This document shows, in pieces, positions 6,866-13,192 of a stretch of DNA of 14,465 nt (positions within the stretch are counted from its first letter, which is position 1; each line of letters opens with the position of its first letter). The DNA is taken from positions 1-14,465 of the forward strand of contig CAZKIA010000015.1 in NCBI GenBank assembly GCA_964552765.1. The letters run 5' to 3'. The notes under the pieces were generated by a model, which saw only the letters and a list, made by a program, of their open reading frames with translations, was not told where the DNA came from and did not search any database. The position numbers were made by a program, and so were the translations under genes. Source of the stretch: JAPUDQ01 sp964552765 (GTDB lineage Bacteria > Patescibacteriota > Saccharimonadia > Saccharimonadales > Saccharimonadaceae).

Positions 6866-7371
6866 TACAGTCCTGCCTCAACCGCAGCCCAGACAGCATC
6901 GCGGTTGTCTTCTGGGATGATGATACTCACCTGGTCACCGACTTTGGCTTTAAAGTAGGTGACACTCGCAAGGAGAACGCGGTATTCGTGCCCGCCAACT
7001 TCGACGTAGTAGCCACCATCATGCTGCACCAGGGTGCCGATAACTTGTCGTCGTGCTACTGGGCCAATTTGCTTGTAGATAAATCCGCCATCATCGGCAA
7101 TAGTAAGTTTGAGGATATCGCCCTCGATCAGTTTTGATTTACTGGCGTAGTTGGCTGGTACTGGATATGATTTGCCATCAGGGCCAATCATCCCCTGACC
7201 GTCAAAGACGCCCTCAATCACTTTGCCGGCGACATCTTCTATATTACCTCGTGGAATATCTTCGTCGCCCGCGATGCTGATCAAGAGTTCTTTGGCAGCT
7301 GCTAGGTTGGTTTCTGCCTCGGCTATGAGGCTTCGTAATCGCTTAACTTGTTTTTCTGGTAGATCAGACAT
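6865..7371 (-). CDS. Conserved hypothetical protein, helical N-terminus plus beta-rich repeats
   Basis: I do not recognise a named family, although the central stretch (VIEGVFDGQGMIGPDGKSYPVPANYASKSKLIEGD) resembles a hypothetical protein I associate with CPR genomes. The start is set at 7371 (MSDLPEKQVK, 168 residues), because AAAGG lies nine bases upstream. The frame extends upstream to 7452, but the extra 27 residues cover the likely promoter and look noncoding. Residues 1-35 form a helical or coiled segment (KQVKRLRSLIAEAETNLAAAKELL). The rest is beta-rich with many glycines and two similar barrel-like halves (about 50-105 and 110-168), suggesting an OB or SH3-like binding module. No catalytic motif is evident. 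It is followed by a heptamer array and a strong terminator, so it is transcribed on its own. Confidence 0.8.
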   Translation of the reverse strand: MSDLPEKQVKRLRSLIAEAETNLAAAKELLISIAGDEDIPRGNIEDVAGKVIEGVFDGQGMIGPDGKSYPVPANYASKSKLIEGDILKLTIADDGGFIYKQIGPVARRQVIGTLVQHDGGYYVEVGGHEYRVLLASVTYFKAKVGDQVSIIIPEDNRDAVWAAVEAGL

Positions 7372-7380
7372 TGCTCGCAT

Positions 7381-7385
7381 CCTTT
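7381..7385 (-). promoter_or_regulatory. Shine-Dalgarno that fixes the start of the conserved hypothetical gene
   Basis: AAAGG on the coding strand lies nine bases before the ATG at 7371 and directly abuts the ATG at 7380, favouring the inner start. Confidence 0.55.
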
Positions 7386-7417
7386 GTCTGTGTATTTTAT
7401 TTGGTGATAATACCTTG

Positions 7418-7446
7418 AGCCTATCACTGGAGATGGCGTCTGTCAA
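7418..7446 (-). promoter_or_regulatory. Weak promoter candidate for the conserved hypothetical gene
   Basis: A perfect TTGACA (coding strand, 7441-7446) is followed after 17 bases by TAGGCT (7418-7423), which matches TATAAT at only three of six positions. Its location between the rplL terminator and the gene makes it the best candidate. Confidence 0.3.
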
Positions 7447-7540
7447 TAGCATAACTATCCACAGGGTTATATTCGTACGGCGTGAAACTGTTGTTAATTT
7501 TGTTCTTGATACTGTCCTTGGCGGGTGGTATTTTAAGCGT

Positions 7541-7577
7541 CAAAAACCAAAAACCGCCGTCTTTGTATAGACAGCGG
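7541..7577 (-). terminator. Intrinsic terminator after rplL
   Basis: A nine-base-pair stem with one G-U (ccgctgtct / agacggcgg on the coding strand) and a 6-base loop is followed by TTTTTGGTTTTT. It closes the rplJL operon. The rest of the spacer (7453-7625) shows only this and the weak promoter to its left. Confidence 0.9.
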
Positions 7578-7625
7578 CTATGGCAATAATTCGGCGTAAC
7601 GTACTCTTTGGGTACCCAGGTAGTA

Positions 7626-8009
7626 CTAGGCTACTTCTACAGTAGCGCCAGCAGCTTCGAGGGCCTTTTTAGCTTCTTCAGCTTCGTCTTTACCAACCTT
7701 TTCCTTGATTGGGCTTGGTGCGTTGTCGACAAGTGCCTTTGCTTCACCGAGGCCAAGACCAGTTAGGTCTTTGACAGCCTTGATAACAGCAACTTTCTGA
7801 GCGCCACCTTCTTTGAGCGTAACGGTAAACTCAGTTTTCTCATCAGCAGCAGCTGCGCCAGCATCACCGCCAGCAGCAGGGCCAGCAACAGCTACAGCGG
7901 CTGCAGCAGGCTCAATGCCGTATTCGTCTTTAAGGATATTTTTGAGTTCGTTTACTTCGAGAACTGTCAGTTTAGTCAGTTCTTCTGCAAGTTTCTTTAC
8001 ATCTGCCAT
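7626..8009 (-). CDS. rplL: 50S ribosomal protein L7/L12
   Basis: L7/L12 forms the flexible stalk of the large subunit that recruits translation GTPases. The 127-residue protein has the dimerising N-terminal domain (LAEELTKLTVLEVNELKNILKDEYGIEP), an Ala/Gly-rich hinge (about 35-56), and the C-terminal domain with EKTEFTVTLKEGGAQKVAVIKAVKDLTGLGLGEAKALVDNAP. The Lys and Gly positions of the factor-binding face are present. AAGGAG lies nine bases before the ATG. It is the second gene of the rplJL operon and has its own spacer of 139 bases, most of it a heptamer repeat hairpin. Confidence 0.98.
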   Translation of the reverse strand: MADVKKLAEELTKLTVLEVNELKNILKDEYGIEPAAAAVAVAGPAAGGDAGAAAADEKTEFTVTLKEGGAQKVAVIKAVKDLTGLGLGEAKALVDNAPSPIKEKVGKDEAEEAKKALEAAGATVEVA

Positions 8010-8039
8010 AGTGATTTACTCCTTGTAGTCGTAAAAGGT

Positions 8040-8138
8040 ACAAGTAATAAGTGCCAAGTAACAAGTGTTGTGTCGCCAGCGGCGATAAAACTTGTAACTT
8101 GATACTTTCTTGTTACCTGTAACCTGATACATATTACT
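8040..8138. repeat. Heptamer arrays forming a nested hairpin between rplJ and rplL
   Basis: Four in-register words (acaagta, ataagtg, ccaagta, acaagtg; 8040-8067) are followed by a small GC hairpin (tcgcc agc ggcga, 8073-8085) and then seven more words (acttgta, acttgat, actttct, tgttacc, tgtaacc, tgataca, tattact; 8090-8138). The stretch 8055-8066 pairs with 8090-8101 at 11 of 12 positions, enclosing the GC hairpin, so the mRNA between L10 and L7/L12 can fold into a long stem. It could influence transcript processing or the relative output of rplL; that is inference. Confidence 0.7.
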
Positions 8139-8148
8139 TTGATTCGTG

Positions 8149-8673
8149 TTAGGCGGTAGCCTTGTCGGCTACGCCATCAAGCAAGCTGTGTAGATTGCCT
8201 GACAATGCATTGGTAACATCGTGTACTGGTGAGAGCAATTGTGCCACCACTTCGGCCACGAGTTGATTTTTGCTTGGAAGTCCAGCTAGAGCTTTGACAT
8301 CAGCAGTGTTTAGGACTGCCCCGGCGTTGTCAAATCCAGCGACAAGTTCGATCGTCGGGACTGATTTGCCAAATTTGTCCAAAACTTGAGCTGGTGCAAC
8401 CTCGTCCTCGGTGCTGTAGGCATAGAGGAGTTGGCCCGTGAGAAGACTCGTATCAGTCTTTTCAAAACCCTTTGTTTGTTCCATAGCGGTGCGAACAAGT
8501 CGGTTTTTGATGACACGTATTGTGACGCCAGCTTCACGAGCTTCACGACGAAGCTGCTGCAAGTCGGCAACAGTTGTGCCGTCGTATTTGGCGGCGACCG
8601 TCATACGGGCGTCTTTGAGTGCTGAGCTAAAATCTGCTACCAACGCTTGTTTTTTATCGCGAGAGATTGCCAT
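8149..8673 (-). CDS. rplJ: 50S ribosomal protein L10
   Basis: L10 anchors L7/L12 dimers to 23S rRNA and represses its own operon by binding the mRNA leader. The 174-residue protein opens with MAISRDKKQALVADFSSALKDARMTVAAKYDGTTVADLQQLRREAREAGVTIRVIKNRLVRTAM, which is the conserved rRNA-binding domain. It ends in a helical L7/L12-docking tail (VVAQLLSPVHDVTNALSGNLHSLLDGVADKATA). A strong Shine-Dalgarno (AAGGAG) lies ten bases before the ATG. It has a well-formed promoter and an attenuator-bearing leader upstream. rplA and rplK are not adjacent; the divergent neighbour is a high-GC gene. Confidence 0.97.
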   Translation of the reverse strand: MAISRDKKQALVADFSSALKDARMTVAAKYDGTTVADLQQLRREAREAGVTIRVIKNRLVRTAMEQTKGFEKTDTSLLTGQLLYAYSTEDEVAPAQVLDKFGKSVPTIELVAGFDNAGAVLNTADVKALAGLPSKNQLVAEVVAQLLSPVHDVTNALSGNLHSLLDGVADKATA

Positions 8674-8861
8674 AAAATTGTGGCTCCTTCTTGATTAAAA
8701 TTAACGTTTGATCGAGCGTTACATCCGAATTATTAAGGTATGCGCTACAAAAAAACTGGCCGCGTGGCCAGCAGACAATCCGCATAGTATGCAGGATGGT
8801 TGCCTCGGTAGCATATTAAGCCGTGATATTTCGTGGCTGCTACTGTCTCTGGTAACGACTA
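8674..8861 (-). promoter_or_regulatory. rplJ leader (L10-binding type)
   Basis: The 188-base untranslated leader between the predicted transcription start (about 8861) and rplJ contains, on the coding strand, an AGACAGTAGCAGCC segment (8836-8849) and ACCGAGGC nearby (about 8800-8807). These resemble conserved parts of known L10 leaders, where L10-(L12)4 binds to repress the operon. It is followed by a terminator-like hairpin. The Shine-Dalgarno is at 8684-8689. Assignment rests on position and similarity recalled from the family; no covariance search was possible. Confidence 0.65.
8749..8771 (-). terminator. Attenuator hairpin in the rplJ leader
   Basis: On the coding strand CTGGCC, a 4-base loop and GGCCAG are followed directly by seven T, a textbook intrinsic terminator located about 75 bases before the rplJ start. 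Premature termination here would adjust L10 and L7/L12 output. Confidence 0.8.
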
Positions 8862-8867
8862 GGTAAT

Positions 8868-8896
8868 AGTATAGCAACTATGGGTGTTTTTGTAAA
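8868..8896 (-). promoter_or_regulatory. rplJL promoter
   Basis: On the coding strand TTTACA (8891-8896), a 17-base spacer and TATACT (8868-8873). Each hexamer differs from the sigma-70-type consensus at one position, and the spacing is optimal. It is divergent from the promoter at 8928-8957, with about 30 bases between the two -35 boxes. Confidence 0.8.
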
Positions 8897-8927
8897 TATC
8901 ACTCCATAGGCTTCATGATTAAAAAGA

Positions 8928-8957
8928 TTGACATATTACCCAATAAGATGTTACAAT
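8928..8957 (+). promoter_or_regulatory. Promoter of the high-GC gene
   Basis: TTGACA (8928-8933), an 18-base spacer, and TACAAT (8952-8957). Transcription would start near 8964, just before a small hairpin (ctctga ccg tcagag, 8967-8981). The promoter is AT-rich like the rest of the window although the gene is not. Confidence 0.75.
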
Positions 8958-8993
8958 ATTGTTTGCCTCTGACCGTCAGAGAGCACATTTCAC

Positions 8994-9001
8994 GGAAGGG
9001 G
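8994..9001 (+). promoter_or_regulatory. Shine-Dalgarno of the high-GC gene
   Basis: GGAAGGGG lies five bases upstream of the ATG at 9007 and selects that start over the upstream in-frame ATG at 8959, which falls at or before the predicted transcription start. Confidence 0.8.
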
Positions 9002-9006
9002 TTCTC

Positions 9007-9621
9007 ATGACCCTTGCAATGCATCCTGATCTGCGCGAGATCACTCTCGAAGAGAGACTGACGCGCATCGATCAGATCGACCTCGAGCCGATTGCCTGGG
9101 CACTCACCCAGGACAAGTACGGCCGTCCGTCTGACATGACGGACGACGAGGCCGACATCGCCATCCTGCACTACAAGATGACGCTCAAACTCTGGCTCAT
9201 GGAGCCCGGACAGACCGTCACCTTGACGCAGATGATCGACGAGGTGTGGCACACCCACATCCTCGACTCGACCAAGTACTCCCGGGACATGGTGTGGGCG
9301 CTCGGCTACGTGCCGCAGCACTTCCCGTACTTCGGTGCCCAAGGGCCTGTCGAGCTCGAGCGGCTGATGAACGCCCACCAGGCGACCATCCCGCTCTACG
9401 CAAAGTACTTTGGCGTCGATCCGTCCGAGGCATCGGTTGCCTGGCGACAGAACCACGATGCTCGTATGAGGAGCTTCTACCAGTCGCCGGCCGAGCTCGT
9501 CGACAACAGCGTCTCCAAGTGCGGTACCGTGCGGTGCTGCAACGCCTGCAACAAGGTGCACGAGGACATCGTCGATCCGACGATCGAGTTCGGAGCTCGT
9601 ATGCGGCGTCCGGGACGGTAG
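9007..9621 (+). CDS. WHTH/HFPYFG-motif protein, glycine-rich-domain-protein-like; high GC, possibly transferred
   Basis: This 204-residue protein contains MIDEVWHTHILDSTKYSRD (76-94) and YVPQHFPYFG (101-110). They recall the W-H-T-H-I-L-D...Y...H.P pattern of the glycine-rich domain-containing protein-like family (PF07173/DUF1399), whose biochemical role is unknown. The C-terminus has a cysteine cluster (CGTVRCCNACN, 172-182), possibly metal-binding together with the histidines. No signal peptide or membrane segment is seen. Base use differs sharply from its neighbours: 31 codons in a row from 9241 all end in G or C, while genes on both sides use A/T-ending codons freely. Its promoter and Shine-Dalgarno are well formed, so it is likely expressed. 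Transfer from a high-GC donor, for example an actinobacterial host of Saccharibacteria, is an inference; an assembly artefact should also be considered. Confidence 0.75.
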   Translation: MTLAMHPDLREITLEERLTRIDQIDLEPIAWALTQDKYGRPSDMTDDEADIAILHYKMTLKLWLMEPGQTVTLTQMIDEVWHTHILDSTKYSRDMVWALGYVPQHFPYFGAQGPVELERLMNAHQATIPLYAKYFGVDPSEASVAWRQNHDARMRSFYQSPAELVDNSVSKCGTVRCCNACNKVHEDIVDPTIEFGARMRRPGR

Positions 9622-9630
9622 TCCCCTTTC

Positions 9631-9676
9631 GTGTCCGTACTCCCTCCGCGATAACATCAACGAGGGGGTACGACAC
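9631..9676 (+). terminator. Long hairpin after the high-GC gene
   Basis: gtgtccgtactccctc (9631-9646) pairs with gagggggtacgacac (9662-9676): 15 base pairs with one G-U and one bulged C, around a 15-base loop. No T-run follows, so it may be a transcript-stabilising or transfer-boundary structure rather than a standard terminator. It ends 19 bases before the next ATG, exactly where the GC-rich composition stops. Confidence 0.55.
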
Positions 9677-9695
9677 AACCCTAATTTGAATAATT

Positions 9696-10490
9696 ATGAC
9701 AAGAGAATATAACGAACACGATATCCTGGATGCTGAGTTTGCAGCTCGATTATTGCCGCCCCTAGCATTTCAGCCATTTGATGATGATAATATACCAAGC
9801 AATGAGTATATCAATTCTCTTATCGTAGCAATGCAAAAGGTCGAGAAACAACTCGATGCAGATAGCTCAGGCATTCCCCATGAGGTTATTCATACTGCAG
9901 TAGAGGCTAACTTTTACCAACGCGCCGCCGAGGCTAGTGCATCAATCGCAGCTTTCCATGCACACAAAGTAAACTCACCATATATACAACGACTGTGGGG
10001 CATGCACGAGTTTTGTACGCCCGATATAGCCTTTGCCTTTTTTCGCGAACATGCTATGTTGCCATCACTCGATGTTGCGGCGTTTACCAGTGACGACGAT
10101 AATCGCCATATGGCCACGCAGATGATTCAGCGTATGAACTCGCATTTTCTTACGATTGCTCCAGTGTATAACGAAGATCCTACGGTCACGATTGATCACG
10201 TTGGTGAACTCGACGGCGAAGTATACGGTGTGTTGTCTGTCCAAAAACTTATCGCTACCGACGAACGTCGCGATGTGGAGCTAAAACGCCGCAAGACATA
10301 TGCTGTACCGCTATCTGGCCTGGACGATCCATCACTTGCAAGCACACTTGATGCTCTGAACCAAAAAACTATTGATAACCGTACTGCCGAAAACGTGTTC
10401 GCAGCCGCCCTCAAAGAAACCACGCCAGAGGCATTTGTGCACATCATCGAGTCTCTCTACATCACACGGCCAAAAGTTGTCGAAGATTAN
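9696..10490 (+). CDS. Hypothetical protein, unrecognised; stop codon at the edge of a scaffold gap
   Basis: The frame runs 264 codons and then reads TAN at 10488-10490, where the N run begins. TAA or TAG is likely, so I place the end here. The protein is soluble looking, acidic and helical at the start (MTREYNEHDILDAEFAARLLPPLAFQPFDDDNIPSNEY), with no signal peptide, membrane segment or known catalytic motif. A middle block (NDEP-like APVYNEDPTVTIDHVGELDGEVYGVLSVQKL, about 154-183) looks like beta strands. No Shine-Dalgarno is visible before the ATG, and the preceding hairpin ends only 19 bases upstream. It precedes folA on the same strand, but no role in folate metabolism can be inferred. 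Base composition returns to that of the rest of the window. Confidence 0.7.
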
Positions 10491-10589
10491 NNNNNNNNNN
10501 NNNNNNNNNNNNNNNNNNNNNNNNNNNNNNNNNNNNNNNNNNNNNNNNNNNNNNNNNNNNNNNNNNNNNNNNNNNNNNNNNNNNNNNNN
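10490..10589. other. Scaffold gap of exactly 100 N
   Basis: One hundred consecutive N is the conventional placeholder for a gap of unknown length. About 52 N-terminal residues of DHFR (roughly 156 bases) are missing to its right, so the real gap is likely longer than 100 bases. Confidence 0.97.
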
Positions 10590-10916
10590 CCTCTGCCCGA
10601 CCGTGATTCGATTGTTGTTACGCGCGATCGTGACTTTCGCTATGATGGCGTGCAGGTTATTCATAGTCTCGATGACATCCCTAAGCTAACTAGCGAACTA
10701 TTTATCATTGGTGGTGCCGAAATATATCGCCAAATGATCGACCAGGCTGATCGGCTGTATATCACCGACATCCACGCCGATATTTCGGGCGATACGTACT
10801 TTCCCGCAATCGACGCAAACAAATGGCGCGAAATCTCCAGAGATAAACATCAATCCGACGTGAAAAACCCGTATGATTATGATTTTGTAGTGTATGACAG
10901 GCTTAGACAGAAATAG
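10590..10916 (+). CDS. folA: Dihydrofolate reductase (partial, N-terminus in the gap)
   Basis: DHFR reduces dihydrofolate to tetrahydrofolate with NADPH, recycling the folate consumed by thymidylate synthase. The 108 visible residues start at PLPDRDSIVVTRDRDF, matching about position 53 of the E. coli enzyme. They continue with ELFIIGGAEIYRQMIDQADRLYITDIHADISGDTYFPAI, which contains the NADPH-binding Gly-Gly and the conserved GDT.FP segment, and end normally (YDFVVYDRLRQK). The substrate-binding acidic residue and Met20 loop lie in the gap. Its 3' end overlaps that of thyA by 14 bases on the opposite strand. The usual arrangement is thyA-folA in tandem, so the convergent layout is a small oddity. 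Confidence 0.93.
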   Translation, partial: PLPDRDSIVVTRDRDFRYDGVQVIHSLDDIPKLTSELFIIGGAEIYRQMIDQADRLYITDIHADISGDTYFPAIDANKWREISRDKHQSDVKNPYDYDFVVYDRLRQK

Positions 10917-11832
10917 GGGCTTTTATCGGGGGTTGAGGATCATACCCTTGTAGTGAAATATCGTCAAAGGTAAAGTCATCAATGTTTTTGACATCTGGAT
11001 TCAGTTTTAACGTTGGGAGTTTTCCTGGAGTTCTGGATAGTTGCTCATCAACCTGATCGAAGTGATTGAGATATATATGCGTATCTGCAAGTGTGTGAAT
11101 GAATTCACCAGGTTTTTTGCCAGTTACTTGGGCAGACATGCATAAAAGTAGCGCATAAGAAGCTATATTGAAAGGAACTCCGAGGAATGTATCAGCACTG
11201 CGCTGGTATAAATGTAAATCCAAAATATCGTTGTTCTCACCACGGACGTTAAACTGAAACATCGTATGACAAGGCGGCAAACCACCTGCCTTTGCTATCT
11301 CATCGATCTCTCCCGGATTCCAAGCCGACACTATGTTGCGCCTAGAATTGGGATTATTTTTGATCGTATCGATAGCATCTGCTATTTGATCAACTTCTCT
11401 GCCGTCGCTAGTCTGCCAATGCCGCCACTGGACACCGTAAACTGGCCCTAAGTTACCCCATTTATCCGCAAAGCTTTGGTCGGTAGCAATTTTGCCTATA
11501 AATTTTTTCATTCCCTGGCTCCATTCGGGGCCGTTAATCTCAGGGACTTCTAGACTATTCTTTTGCAGATAGGCTTTATATGGCCACTCGTCCCATATAT
11601 GAACGTTGTTTTGAGCAAGGTACTGGATATTGCCACTGCCTTTCAAGAACCAGATAAGCTCATGTGCTACCGAGTTGAAATACAGTTTTTTAGTGGTCAT
11701 AGCCGGAAAACCGTCATCCAGATTGTAGCGAACTTGTCGTCCAAACACACTTTTGGTGCCTGTACCGGTACGGTCGCCTTTGATCTCTCCGTTATCGCGG
11801 ATATCGCGTAGTAGGTCAAGATATTGTTTCAT
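10903..11832 (-). CDS. thyA: Thymidylate synthase
   Basis: ThyA methylates dUMP to dTMP using methylene-tetrahydrofolate and releases dihydrofolate. The 309-residue protein has RTGTGTKSVFG (21-31), the NSRRNIVSAWNP stretch with the phosphate-binding Arg164-Arg165, the catalytic cysteine in LPPCHTMFQF (Cys188), the dUMP-binding QRSADTFLGVPFNIASYA (210-227), and the C-terminal IKAPISV end. Length is slightly above the E. coli enzyme (264) because of an insertion around 85-120, as in many bacterial ThyA proteins. The start overlaps the end of tmk by four bases (ATGA), indicating translational coupling in a dcd-tmk-thyA operon. No terminator is seen beyond its stop, which lies in folA. Confidence 0.98.
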   Translation of the reverse strand: MKQYLDLLRDIRDNGEIKGDRTGTGTKSVFGRQVRYNLDDGFPAMTTKKLYFNSVAHELIWFLKGSGNIQYLAQNNVHIWDEWPYKAYLQKNSLEVPEINGPEWSQGMKKFIGKIATDQSFADKWGNLGPVYGVQWRHWQTSDGREVDQIADAIDTIKNNPNSRRNIVSAWNPGEIDEIAKAGGLPPCHTMFQFNVRGENNDILDLHLYQRSADTFLGVPFNIASYALLLCMSAQVTGKKPGEFIHTLADTHIYLNHFDQVDEQLSRTPGKLPTLKLNPDVKNIDDFTFDDISLQGYDPQPPIKAPISV

Positions 11833-12512
11833 TTACTATCCTGTCTTGTTATGAATGGGTGCACATACTGCCATATTTCGTCGCTAACTTTCAATTTGTC
11901 TGTACTCGCATCGATTGTCGGAATACCAAAATCATGGGCGTAACGAACATAGCCTTGTTGCATGGCTTGCTGAAATTCGTCGGGCAATGACTCAAAGGTG
12001 TCGGGGGTTTCTAGCGCTCCCCGCTCCGCTATTCGATTGAATCGTGCCTGTTCATCTTCAAGCGTTAATATGAGTGTAAGATCGGGTTTGAGGTATTTAT
12101 CGCCGACACGCTCTGTGGTGATAGCGCGGATTTTATCGATATCGACACCTTGACCATATCCCTGGTAAGTAACGGTCGATATCCAACTTCGTGCGGCTAA
12201 CACCCATATACCCAGTTTTAGCGCTGGATTCATCGCTTGTTGCCAATTAAGCTCACGAGCACGGGTAAACATTTCGACATTTTGCCAGGGTGTCCGTTCA
12301 AATGATGCATCTTTTACGCGTTTACGTAATTCAATCGCTTCTGGTACGCTAGGGATGCCAAGTGATTCATTGCCTTCGAAACCATCAGGTTCATGTATCT
12401 GTATGCTGTTGATGCCGACTTCGTGTAAACGGTTCTGAAGTATATCAACCTGAGTTGATTTACCCGTACCATCACTGCCCTCGATTACGATATAACGACC
12501 GCGTTCACTCAT
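11829..12512 (-). CDS. tmk: dTMP kinase-like protein (thymidylate kinase, variant DR motif)
   Basis: Thymidylate kinase phosphorylates dTMP to dTDP. The P-loop is EGSDGTGKSTQ (11-21), and TYQGYGQG (115-122) matches the conserved AYQG thymidine-site segment. However, the DR(Y/F) motif that normally precedes it reads ARS (107-109), so the Asp is an Ala, and the usual REPGGT dTMP-site segment reads HEPDGFEG (40-47). The 227-residue length is somewhat long. Position between dcd and thyA, with 4-base overlaps on both sides, strongly supports a thymidylate role, though the changed residues leave room for altered specificity. A start earlier than the ATG at 12512 is not needed; it overlaps the end of dcd. 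Confidence 0.87.
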   Translation of the reverse strand: MSERGRYIVIEGSDGTGKSTQVDILQNRLHEVGINSIQIHEPDGFEGNESLGIPSVPEAIELRKRVKDASFERTPWQNVEMFTRARELNWQQAMNPALKLGIWVLAARSWISTVTYQGYGQGVDIDKIRAITTERVGDKYLKPDLTLILTLEDEQARFNRIAERGALETPDTFESLPDEFQQAMQQGYVRYAHDFGIPTIDASTDKLKVSDEIWQYVHPFITRQDSK

Positions 12513-13192
12513 GCGAGCCTCTCAGGTTGCTGACGCGGGTCTTTATATGCACGTGGAAGCATTTGTTCGGGCGACCAGTCCTTGACGAGTTGTTTGAGAT
12601 CAGTTGAGGTCTGATATTTGCCACTGAGGTTTGCATATTCGCCGCTAACTTCACCGGTCTGCTGAAATACAATCTGTGCGATACGCTCTCCAATAGGTAA
12701 GACAACACTGTGTCGTTGATTGAGATTGTATATCTCCATTGTCCAGCGATTGATATAGCCCGGGTCGCCCCAGCCCGCATCAAAGCACACTGCGACTCCA
12801 TTGCGACCCCATGTACTGCGCGACTGCATACTCGTCGTTCCTGGCGGTTTGATACCGATAAATTCATGAGTATGGGCTAAAATTCGCTCACCTGGTTCGA
12901 TAACGATTATCGGATGGTCAGAAGGAATGTTTTTAAATAATTCGGCATTATTTTCTTTACACCATTCATCATGTCGAATAGCTTTCTTTGGTTCACCAAA
13001 ATATTGATCTACTTCATTTTTGTCGAAAGGATTGTAGATAGCACTGATGCTTTTACGATCTGTTCGATAATACCATTCACCGAGCGTGACATCGACGCTA
13101 CTTCCGTTGATATGTTTGGGTTGGTATGGATAAAAGACAATATGGCCAGCATTGATGGCAGCCTCTATATCAGTGTTACTATATACCCCCAT
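12509..13192 (-). CDS. dcd: dCTP deaminase / dUTPase superfamily protein
   Basis: Dcd deaminates dCTP to dUTP, and some members also remove pyrophosphate to give dUMP directly. The 227-residue protein shows the trimeric dUTPase fold: GSSVDVTLGEWYYR (30-43), IEPGERILAHTHEFIGIKPPG (98-118), the substrate-binding MQSRSTWGRNGVAVCFDAGWGDPGYINRWTMEIYN (122-156, with the likely catalytic Glu153), PIGERIAQIVFQQTG (166-180) and GKYQ (191-194). It is longer than E. coli Dcd (193) mainly by a middle insertion around 45-92. GGAGG lies four bases before the ATG. It heads the overlapped dcd-tmk-thyA group and is separated from the HIT gene by 66 bases. Whether it is mono- or bifunctional cannot be told. 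Confidence 0.9.
   Translation of the reverse strand: MGVYSNTDIEAAINAGHIVFYPYQPKHINGSSVDVTLGEWYYRTDRKSISAIYNPFDKNEVDQYFGEPKKAIRHDEWCKENNAELFKNIPSDHPIIVIEPGERILAHTHEFIGIKPPGTTSMQSRSTWGRNGVAVCFDAGWGDPGYINRWTMEIYNLNQRHSVVLPIGERIAQIVFQQTGEVSGEYANLSGKYQTSTDLKQLVKDWSPEQMLPRAYKDPRQQPERLA

Noticed and set aside
7372..7452. Longer N-terminus for the conserved hypothetical gene
   Set aside because: The extension spans the likely promoter and leader; AAAGG is well placed only for the start at 7371.
8040..8138. CRISPR array
   Set aside because: The repeat unit is 7 bases, degenerate and without spacers; no cas genes are seen.
8959..9006. Upstream ATG (8959) for the high-GC gene
   Set aside because: It falls at or before the expected transcription start and has no Shine-Dalgarno; the ATG at 9007 has a strong one.
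8899..9678. 259-residue open frame on the minus strand opposite the high-GC gene
   Set aside because: It is a by-product of high GC on the other strand. The + strand gene has a promoter, a Shine-Dalgarno and coherent motifs, while the antisense frame has none.
9246..9689. Arg/Ala-rich + strand frame overlapping the high-GC gene
   Set aside because: Low-complexity composition typical of an off-frame reading of GC-rich DNA.
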